The notes below the pieces were generated by a model. That model worked only from the letters and a program-made list of their open reading frames with translations. It was not told where the DNA came from and searched no databases. Position numbers and translations under genes: made by a program. Positions 44,398 through 64,000 of a DNA stretch of 64,000 bases are shown piece after piece. The DNA is from Tetragonia tetragonoides (lineage: Eukaryota; Streptophyta; Magnoliopsida; Caryophyllales; Aizoaceae): assembly GCA_038025085.1 (NCBI GenBank), contig CM076143.1:13873501-13937500 (forward strand), read 5' to 3'. Position 1 is the first letter of the stretch. Every line of letters begins with the position of its first letter.

Positions 44398-44976
44398 TCT
44401 GATGGTAATAAAGGTCCCCTCAACGACATTGGAGATTTTCCTGTTAACTTTAGGTTTCATGAGATTAGTCTAAACTACACTTGAACAACCATGCTATCTA
44501 CCGTACAAAATGGTAAGAAAGGGTCGGGCTTAAGGGAGATTGGCGTTTGGAAGTTGGAACTATATACCATTATTTTGTGGAGGGTTTTACCATTGTTTGT
44601 TGTATGTAGGAGAACATCTTGTCCTGCCTTTATTATAACTCATTAATTACTCATTTATATAATTCTTTTCCTATCTTAAAAAATAATGGCGGTGAAGTAA
44701 CTCTCTAAGCATTTATCCTTTATAGGCACATGCTAATCACTGCTAAGTCATACTTGTTGCACCTTCTCGTTGTTTGTGCTTACCTTTTTTGGGTATAATT
44801 TTATTAATCCAATTCGGCAAAAAGCGTTGATGCACCTTCTATGTTGTTTGTGCCTACTTTTAATTAGTTTAATGACAGTTGTCTCAGTAAGACCATCTTA
44901 TATGAGTTTTTGCGTATTAATGGTGTATAACACGTGGGCTCTTACATTGATATCCAACATGTTTCTGCTTACACAG

Positions 44977-45198
44977 GGTAAATCGAGGAATTTGACGTGA
45001 GCTGCAAGCAAAGCTCCAAAGGCCAAGTCCAACCAAGCTGCCACTGCTACTTCCTCGATTAACTTCCAGACTCCTGCTCCTGTTCCTATTATTGTTGCAC
45101 ATAAAACACCAGTCGACCATAAGAGATTAACGAGAAATGCCCTTCTCCCCCAACCACCTATAGGCAAGCGAAAACTCAACTCTTTATCGAAGCTTTAA
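44977..45198 (+). pseudogene. TRB copy 1, exon 2 remnant
   Basis: After an acceptor (TTACACAG) the sequence GGTAAATCGAGGAATTTGACGTGA aligns with GATAAATGGAGGAATATGAGTGCT of copy 3. The DKWRNM of the Myb recognition helix has become GKSRNL and is followed by TGA. Beyond the stop the exon is still recognisable (KAPKAKSNQAATATSSINFQ, TPAPVP, KTPVDHK) to about 45125. No H1/H5 exon follows. The product would be a Myb domain without its third helix. Confidence 0.75.
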
Positions 45199-45600
45199 AG
45201 CTTACGAATAATGGAAAACATATATATGAAAGGTGTTAGATCTTTCACAATGTATATTAGGGTTGTTTTTGAAAGCCTATTAGGGGAAAAAATGATTGGT
45301 TTAGTAAATTTGTGAATGCATTTAGCACAACTCAAAATATAATCGTTTTTTAGTTTCTTTCTCTCTCTTTTCGTTTATACAATCTTGCTTTGCTACGAGT
45401 TGGTAATTTTCTTTTTAGTTGTTTCACTTTAGGCATAACGTGAATTGAGGGTGATTTTATAATTTTTGCATCCGATAGCTTAATTCTCGATTTTGCTTTA
45501 TAATGTTGTAAAAAATTATCCCTTTAAGAAAATAATTGGTTAATCAATGTATAATTTGGGGCAGATAAATGAGTTCTTATAATATATTAGTGTGTGCTCG
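45199..45600. other. TRB copy 1 3' flank (paralogous to copy 2)
   Basis: This is non-coding. Segment 45225-45330 is similar to 49325-49430 ('tattagggttgtttttgaaa'), marking the right part of the tandem duplication unit shared by copies 1 and 2. Confidence 0.5.
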
Positions 45601-45601
45601 C

Positions 45602-45790
45602 ACTACAAAAAAATATATTTAGTGGCATAATTTTTAGTGGTGAAAATTATTGTGCCACAAGAAAAGGACCTATTATGGTGAAGTAAAAGTTGCCACAAAT
45701 TATTCATAGTTTTGTGGCAATTTAGAAAAACTGCCACAAATTATTTATAGTTTTTGTGGCAACTTGGAAAAACTGCCACAAATCAATAAA
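45602..45790. mobile_element. Truncated CACTA-like terminus
   Basis: The sequence starts CACTACAAAAAAATA. It carries repeated subterminal units GCCACAAATTATT / TTTGTGGCAA in both orientations over about 180 bp, as in CACTA ends. No matching right terminus (...TTTTTTGTAGTG) was found within the next kilobase, so only one end is present. Confidence 0.5.
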
Positions 45791-46732
45791 AAAAAAGGTT
45801 AGAAAATGCAATTGCAGCCTGAATTGGCAATAGCTAGTAGCTACAGAGTGCTTGATTAGCCTTGTATTTAATTTGGTGGCAATACATTATGTTTGTCCCA
45901 AAGATAAGACTTCAGAAGTAAGGTTGTGAATTTGTGATAATTATAAAAAACTTTGCTTGATTCCTATATTGAGATTGAAAAATATCAGTTGCTACTTCAT
46001 GTGCAATATATTTCACAATACAGAATAAGGCTCTTTTTAGGAAGAGGAAGATAAATTTGAGGATGGCGACTACCTTTGTTTTAACACATCTCCTCTCTTT
46101 TGCAACTCCGCAAGGTACCGTATTGAAAATCCTTATAAAAAAAATTTAAGTTCGCAGGTTAGTTAGTATTCCTTGGAAGAATTGCAAAATGACATAATTA
46201 CCCTCACTTATTTATATAGGTATTAGCTTTTTGTGGGCACATGTGTAATTTGGGTGAGAGAAGCATGGGAAGTTCCACTTACCTAGCCCCCCCTTGGTAA
46301 GCAACTTCCCATGTCTCATGGGAAGTAAGTTACCTAAGTAAGTTCCACTTCCAAGAAAGTTGATGAACCAAACAATGAAATTTTAACAAGTTACATGGAA
46401 CTTGCACTTCCTATGCTATCTTACATCCAACCAAACAAGACCTTAATTTACATGTGATAATGATATCAAGAGTACAATGAGTAGTTTACTACTACTGATG
46501 ATGCTACAACCAAGACAATAATGTACATGTTGATGGTGATGTCGATCACGATAATAATTACAATAAAGTGAGATGTTTGTCCAACAGGTTTTCATCAAAA
46601 AAGGACCTCGAAAAGTTTTCTGGGAGGAAAGGTTTGTCATTTGTGAAGGTCATGAATTCATGACTTGGTGGCGTGGTGTGACATAAACCAATTTAATGAG
46701 GGCTTAAAGATGTCCTAACATGAGGTGAGAGC
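45791..46732. other. Spacer between TRB copies 1 and 2
   Basis: There is no gene. A perfect hairpin with 10-bp arms, ACTTCCCATG-tct-CATGGGAAGT, lies at about 46301-46323 inside a region of related 'ggaagtt' repeats. From 46450 the sequence is paralogous to 780-1200. Confidence 0.5.
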
Positions 46733-47115
46733 CCTAACTCAGTGTGAGTCGCTCCTGATTTTGTGTGGCTCACATTTCGGGATCAAATTCAGACTATAAA
46801 GCAGAATGACCTAATCAGTTTCCTATCCTGCGAAAAAAACCCAACTAGTGTGAGCCTCTTGATTCTATGTGACTCACATCTCGGAATAAAATTTAGACTA
46901 CAAAGCATAATGGCATAGTCAGCCTCCTATCATCCGAAAAAAAATCCTAACTATTGTGAGCCGCTTCGATGTGGCTCACATCTCGGGATTAAATTCAGAC
47001 TACAAAGCATAATGGCCTAGTCAGCCTCTTATCCTCGGAAAAAAAATCGCAACTAATGTGAGCCGCTCCTGATCAAATCCAGACTACAAAGCAAAATGGC
47101 CGTACACAGTACTCC
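46733..47115. repeat. Tandem repeat upstream of TRB copy 2 (about 4 x 100 bp)
   Basis: About four copies of a roughly 100-bp unit share 'aactnntgtgagccgctcc', 'ggctcacatctcgggat' and 'cagactacaaagcataatgg'. A single ancestral copy is recognisable at 1083-1190 upstream of TRB copy 1. It has expanded directly in the presumed promoter area of copy 2. Confidence 0.75.
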
Positions 47116-47289
47116 TTAATTAAAGAAAGAAAAAAGGAAAAGAGAAAAAAAAACCAGCCGTCCTTTATAAATTTGGGTCGAGCTTCAATGCTCCATTGCG
47201 GCATTGCCTTTTCACTCTACAACCAGGAACACAAACTTCCACTCGTAACAGAGAGAGGAGAGAGAGAGGAAAGAGAGAGGAGAGAGAGA

Positions 47290-47445
47290 GAAACGGAAAC
47301 CCCAAATCAGGCGTGGACAGCAGACGAAGAAGAAGCCCTACGTAAAGGTGTAGCAAAATACGGCGCTGGAAAATGGAAATTCATCCTGACAGATCCTGAT
47401 TTAACCAATATATTCATTATTCTCGCTCTAATAGCGAACTCAAGG
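47290..47445 (+). pseudogene. TRB copy 2, exon 1
   Basis: This aligns with copy 3 exon 1 ([32 protein letters not shown]). The position of the start codon reads AACGGA where copy 3 has ATGGGA; an upstream in-frame ATG at about 47188 would give an odd GER-repeat extension. A frameshift after DPD turns the SRSNIDLK end into LTNIFIILALIANSR, although a GT donor follows at about 47444. This is a pseudogene. Confidence 0.75.
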
Positions 47446-48672
47446 TCCTTTTTCTTAATTTATTATACTTATGCTTTTTTTTTTAATTCCTTGTTGCACC
47501 ATATTGTATTATTATAGTTTCTACGATAGTTTTTGGTGTTTTTTTCGTGTCATTGATTTGTTATTGTGCTAAATTGGTTGAAACCTTGAATAGAATTTTG
47601 CCTCGAATTGTGGAGCGGACTCATAAGAGACCCATTGTTGTTCATACTTGAATAGACTGTTGTTGTTGCACTTGATTGAACAAATTGCGGTTGGAATCCT
47701 TGAACTTGAAGAGTATTAACCAGTTAGAACACTTTCAAAAACTAGATCAATGAAAAACAAAATTGGCGTTCTGAAGACTTACCATCGACCTGTATTTGAA
47801 ACCCCTTCTCTTTTTTTTTGGTTGGAATTGATCACCCTAACTTGAAATCCTGGTTGTTTACAACTTACTTTGTGTGTAATTTATGGGATATGTTAACTGA
47901 AAAAAACCTCAAGTCTTAAAATTTTGGTCCTTTATGATAGAGCTAATACAAGAAGAAAGCAAAGTACATTGAAGTTCATGACAAACAGAATAGAAATAAC
48001 AGTTGAAGGAGCAGGTGTAACTTGTAATAAGTTGTGAGTGAATTACTTCTTCCAATGGCAATAATGAAGTGCCAAGATTATAGTTCTCCGTATATTGGGT
48101 GCTTCTTTAGAGTTTATACGATCAGCTCAGTTCAGGTGTCAATTCAGTGATTTTAAATTTAGTCAAATGATGTTCAGGTCAGTGGTGCTGAGTTCAAAAA
48201 CATACTTTTTGTCTCACATATAAGTTGTGTTCAATTCAATTCAGTGGTGTTCCGTTTAGTAATGTTGAATTCAGTTCAGTTCTAGTAAGTTCAGCTCTAA
48301 AGAACGCACCCACTATAACTGTAGTTCACTTAGTATGCGCAATTTTTTAGGTACATACGGTTGTACCTAGATAGATACACTCACCCCTTGTAAAAATTTG
48401 CTACTCAGTCCAATATATTTGATGGCCTATGCTTTGAAATTGACAAAGACTCCATCTATTTAAATTTGGACTATGGACTATATATATACCTAGCTACTCC
48501 TGAGTGTACCATTTACTACTTGGCATAGGCTGAACTATAAATACTCACATACTCAACTACAAGTTCACTCATTTTTGCACCTTCTCTTGTTTGTCGTCGT
48601 TAATATTGTTATTGGTGTATAATAACAAGTGGTCTCTTACCATGATATTCAACATATTATCTCCTTATACAG

Positions 48673-49104
48673 GATCAATGGAGGAATATGAGTCGCCGTG
48701 CTCCCGCTTGTGCTCCGGCTCTGGCTCGTGCTCCTACTATCCCCCGCTCCTACTCCTGCTCCTGCACATTGCTGTATGCTCGTGCTCCCGCTCCTACTCA
48801 TGCTCATGCTCCCGCTCCTACTCATGCTCATGCTCATGCTCATGCTCATGCTCATGCTCATGCTCATGCTCATGCTCATGCTCATGCTCATGCTCATGCT
48901 CATGCTCATGCTCATGCTCATGCTCATGCTCATGCTCATGCTCATGCTCATGCTCCTACTGTTTGCTCCTACTGTCATACTGTCTGCTGCTCCTGCTCCT
49001 ACTGTCTGCAATTCCGATCCAGAAACTTCGCTGCTACTTCCAATTCGTTGGATGATTTGTGTGGGCCTGTGGCTATGCTGAGAATTGAAGATCCAATGGC
49101 ATAA
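48673..49104 (+). pseudogene. TRB copy 2, exon 2 with hexanucleotide expansion
   Basis: After the acceptor TATACAG, GATCAATGGAGGAATATGAG gives DQWRNMS, the intact end of the Myb domain. The frame then runs open for 144 codons through a Pro/Ala-rich stretch, a long (His-Ala)n tract encoded by the CATGCT array, and a Cys-rich tail, to a stop at 49104 (RIEDPMA). In copy 3 the same place has only TPAPVPTAAQ. No H1/H5 exon follows. Confidence 0.7.
48797..48954. repeat. (CATGCT)n microsatellite, about 22-25 units, in TRB copy 2 exon 2
   Basis: This is a nearly perfect hexanucleotide run from 48821 to 48954, preceded by interrupted GCTCCT/GCTCAT units. It probably grew from the 'ctcctgctcctgttcctact' linker codons still seen in copy 3 at 53790-53809. 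Confidence 0.95.
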
Positions 49105-49944
49105 GAAACAAAGAGTATAAATGTGAGAAGCTCTGAGCTTATAGATATGATAACACTATTACAGATAGGTTGCTAGGAATAGCTTGATTTGCTGCTTGAT
49201 GTATTGAGGTTTTAGCGGTTTATGACGGTATTGTACTCGTACGCTTATTAGGTTATAAATTTCAAACAAGGTGTCATTTCGGCATCCTTTTGATGATGAA
49301 CTGAATCATACTTACCATTTTCCAAAAACAAGAGTCTAAATGTGTTGTATCTTTTACAATAGGAGTATATATTAGGGTTGTTTTTAGAAGCCTATGGAAA
49401 AAGATGGCTACGTTAGTAATTCTCTGGATGCTTTTTGTGAATTAAGGGTGATTTTAAAATTTTAGCCTTTGCTTGCTTGATCTTCGATTTGTTGTAATGT
49501 TTTTAAACGTAAATCCTTTTAAGAGGATGATTGGTAGTCTCATATAATTTGAGGCATGAACGAGTTTCTAAATATACTAGTGTGTTTAACTTTTTTTGTC
49601 TCCATCGTATTTTAGTGTACGGATATATATTTAATACGAGTAGTCTCTTTGGCATTTGAGATTTTGTTAAATAACTGGATGTTTATGTTGGCAACTAAAA
49701 GTGTTCGATTAGAGCGGATGGGACGTAGCTTTTGCGGTGGTGTCGAAGAAAGTAGAGGGTGTTGGTTGATGTTGTTGTTGATGATGATGTCAGTCTCGGT
49801 TCGCTCAAGTCTCTTCCAGTTTTGACTTCCTCACAACAAGCAATTAAACTGATTATTTGGCTTAAAAGGAGAGTTAAAAAAAAAAGCACAAAAAATTGAG
49901 TTCCACTTCAGATTCATGGAGGTTCAAGAGAGAGACCGAGCACA
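49105..49944. other. TRB copy 2 3' flank
   Basis: This is non-coding and AT-rich. Segment 49325-49590 resembles 45225-45580. I saw nothing else. Confidence 0.5.
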
Positions 49945-49952
49945 CATTGAGT

Positions 49953-51008
49953 TAGGGCTGTTCATAAAATACCGAAACCGAAAAACCGTATCGAAACCGC
50001 ACGAAACCGAAAAAATAATCTCGATATGATAACCGTATCGATGACAAAAAATTTCGGTTTTTCGGTACAGTTACAGTTCGAAAAACCGAAATGTGAAATT
50101 TAAAATTTAAAAGGGCAGCCCATTCGATATATTAAGCCCACTGAGAGATTGAGAGTGGCTTTTAGCAAAAAAAAAGGCCCACTGAAAGTAAGGAGATAGG
50201 GTTTCAAACTTCAGTTGCTCTCATCTCTCTCCTCAGCCAGGCAGCCACTAGCTAGCTATCCGTCCTCATTTTTTCCTCCTCTGTATCTTAATTGCATATA
50301 TGGGCATTCTTAATTCTCTACAAACTATCAAAGCATTCACGAAATCAACACAATCCTACCAATTTGAAGCCATTTAAATACCCAAATAAATGTAAACAAA
50401 TTATTAAACCTTAGCAAAAGAAAGTTAACAAACGGCTTAAAGGGAAGTGGAGACCCCATTGTTGGGAACTGGCAAGAGATCTACTGGTTTGGGGTTCGTC
50501 GCTTTGGTTTTCGATTGAGCTACTGCATGTGAAAATGGTCTTGAGTTGTGTTATACAGTACAAATTTACTGACTTAAACAATATACCTCTGAAGCTATGA
50601 AGTTTTCTTGAGTTCATGTCGTGGATTATTGATTGAGATCTGCAGATCTCCATTGAGGGCGGCTTCTTGAAGCCAATTGGAGAGAGAAATGATTTGTGGA
50701 AGTTTGAAAAATAAACATGTAATGAGGTGTTCATTAAATTGATTTTGTCAGTGAGTTATCACAAGGATTGGGAGAAATGTTGAAGCTTTAATTAATTAAA
50801 AAAATGTAATCTGAAATCAATTATTGTAAATTTTAATTTTTGAAATTTTTTAGGTTAATCGTTAACCATACTGAAAATATTGGTTAACCGAAGTTCGGTT
50901 ACCGGTTATTTTCGATACGGTACCGGTATAGAAAAAAGCTGAACCGAAATTTCGGTTACCGTACCGAAATACACTTTTAGTATGGTTAACCTACTGTAAA
51001 CACCCCTA
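49953..51008. mobile_element. Non-autonomous hAT element, 1056 bp
   Basis: The left end is TAGGGCTGTTCATAAAAT and the reverse complement of the right end is TAGGGGTGTTTACAGTAG. It is flanked by a perfect 8-bp duplication CATTGAGT (49945-49952 and 51009-51016). Subterminal regions of about 150 bp on each side are dense in ACCGAAACCG / CGGTTTCGGT motifs. The interior (50120-50820) has no transposase; a minus-strand frame at 50734-50411 shows no recognisable domain. Confidence 0.9.
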
Positions 51009-51016
51009 CATTGAGT

Positions 51017-51330
51017 TACACAGTTAAATGGTGGGTGAGGACTTTACGAAGTCATATGAGGGGCACAAGTTAAAATGAGGGAAAAAATGTCAAAGTATCC
51101 TTAGTTAGTACAGTTAGAGGGTTTTCCGTCAGTATGTAGTCTTTGATAAACTTTTGAACCATAATAGGTAGTTATTGACAAAAAAAACATTTATTAGATA
51201 TTATTTGACAAAAAATGCTACAAAATACTACATCGTTTCATAATATAAGCCATTTTTGATTTTGCATACAAATTAAGAAATTGTGAATTCAAGAAAAAGA
51301 GACGGTAAAAATGTTAAATTATCTTAAGCA
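51017..51330. other. Spacer between hAT element and LINE fragment
   Basis: This is AT-rich non-coding sequence. I saw nothing in it. Confidence 0.5.
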
Positions 51331-51770
51331 TTTTTTTTTGGGTAGAATAGAAGGCGTTAAACGCCCAAGAACAAAAATAAAACATTACATAATAATCATC
51401 CGAGGCCTTGCCATTCCCATTAGATCCTCAAACAAAGTAGGCATCATCAATAGGATAGGCGCCTCATACTCACAAAGGAAATCATTACTACCAAAACTAA
51501 AACTCGCGAGTTAATCCGCTGCAGCATTAGCCTCCCTTTAAATGTGTCGTATTTTAATTCTCCAAAGCGTTTTCTTGACAATGTCCTTGCACTGCTCAAG
51601 GATGAAATAGTAGGGACTAAACTGCGGTGTTGGGCTTCCCAACATTCTGAACGCAAGTTCACAGTCCACCTTGACTTCCAGCTGAGGAATCTGCAGTCAG
51701 CGTGCAATTTGTAAACCATGTAACAGAGCATCAACTCAGCCATGAGGGAGATGCCATGACTCAGCATTGG
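51331..51770 (-). mobile_element. 5'-truncated LINE with RNase H domain
   Basis: The minus-strand reading contains MAELMLCYMVYKLHADC, then in a shifted frame VDCELAFRMLGSPTPQFSPY, ILEQCKDIVKKTLWRIKIRH and REANAAAD. This is the pattern of the RVT_3-type RNase H domain at the end of plant LINE ORF2. It ends about 150 bp later in an A-run (T-run at 51331-51340 on the plus strand). It is decayed by frameshifts and a stop. I could not identify a TSD. Confidence 0.65.
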
Positions 51771-52188
51771 AGAAAGAAAAGAAGTGAGTAAAAGACAAGA
51801 AAAAAGGAAGGATAGATTGGAAAAACTACTAATAAATATTAATTAGAAAGTGCTAATATTACTTTTGGTGAGATGAGGGTTACTTTTTAGTGAAATAAGG
51901 GTCACTGATGATTACATTGCTAAATAGTGACCCTATATATTTATGAGTTGGTCTCACGCAAAACTTACTCTAGTAAAAAAACACAAAAATGACTTATTAT
52001 TGAGAAACAAAAATAAAGTCAAAATATGTATTATATTGTGAAAGTGTGAGGCTCACCATTTCACTCTACAACCACCAGGAACACAAATTTGCCAAAGAAA
52101 AAAGAAAAAAGAAAAAACACACACAAACTTCCATCGGTGTTTTTTGAGTTACGGCAGACAACTGAAGCGGGAGACAGGAGAGAGAGAG
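51771..52188 (+). other. Upstream region of TRB copy 3
   Basis: This is AT-rich promoter/5' UTR territory. 'ccatttcactctacaaccaccaggaacaca' (52056-52085) is shared with copies 1 (1750-1775) and 2 (47210-47235) and is followed by an AG-rich leader (GAGACAGGAGAGAGAGAG) just before the ATG. No TATA box could be fixed with confidence. Confidence 0.5.

Positions 52189-64000
<11,812 letters not shown>

Noticed and set aside
46250..46440. MITE suggested by 'catccaaccaaacaagacc' at the right end
   Set aside because: I found no matching inverted terminus or target duplication on the left.
48591..49081. Overlapping frames with Ser-Cys, Ser-Met and Leu-Met repeats
   Set aside because: These are alternative frames of the CATGCT hexamer array. 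Only the frame continuing DQWRNMS has homology to the TRB exon.

Overview
This is a nuclear window from a flowering plant, probably a eudicot. It is AT-rich, its genes carry GT-AG introns, and about three quarters of it is transposable elements. I saw no bacterial-style operons, tRNA, rRNA or CRISPR. The host content is a tandem array of three copies of a telomere-repeat-binding (TRB / single-Myb-histone) gene, all on the + strand. Copy 3 (52189 to beyond the right edge) looks intact in this window: Myb exon, linker exon, two H1/H5 exons and the start of a coiled-coil exon, all with matching splice phases. Copies 1 (exons at 1796-1951 and about 44977) and 2 (exons at about 47290 and 48673) have only the first two exons and are pseudogenes.

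Most of the window (4247-44380) is a nest of insertions inside intron 1 of TRB copy 1. Target-site duplications (TSDs) resolve every layer. (1) An L1-type LINE with a 17-bp TSD. (2) A Tat-lineage Ty3/gypsy element on the + strand (5516-40540, TSD GCAGG) sits in LINE ORF1. (3) A second Tat element on the - strand (15032-37557) sits in an accessory gene of the first. (4) A non-autonomous CACTA transposon (21193-25408) sits in an accessory gene of the second, and a 2.9-kb solo LTR (32082-34980, TSD GTTCC) sits in its gag. The CACTA element carries what looks like a captured exon of a SAM-dependent methyltransferase.

Both Tat elements have the layout LTR - gag - pol - two accessory ORFs in antisense - tandem repeats - polypurine tract - LTR. 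The antisense ORFs (called aORF1 and aORF2 here) look like plant-mobile-domain (PMD) genes, and aORF2 has introns. The two elements are damaged in complementary ways: the + element keeps the gag core and integrase but has lost reverse transcriptase, while the - element keeps RT, RNase H and integrase but has lost the gag core. A palindromic CCGCTAGCGG motif recurs in the LTRs and upstream of the antisense genes. A (CA)n array of about 256 units sits where pol and aORF1 converge in the + element.

The right third holds TRB copies 2 and 3, a hAT-like element (49953-51008), a truncated LINE 3' end (51331-51770), rearranged LINE pieces in intron 2 of copy 3 (54380-58170) and small hAT MITEs with perfect 8-bp TSDs. 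Several long microsatellites are also present: (CATGCT)n inside copy 2 exon 2, (AT)n in intron 3 of copy 3, and (CA)n in the + Tat element.
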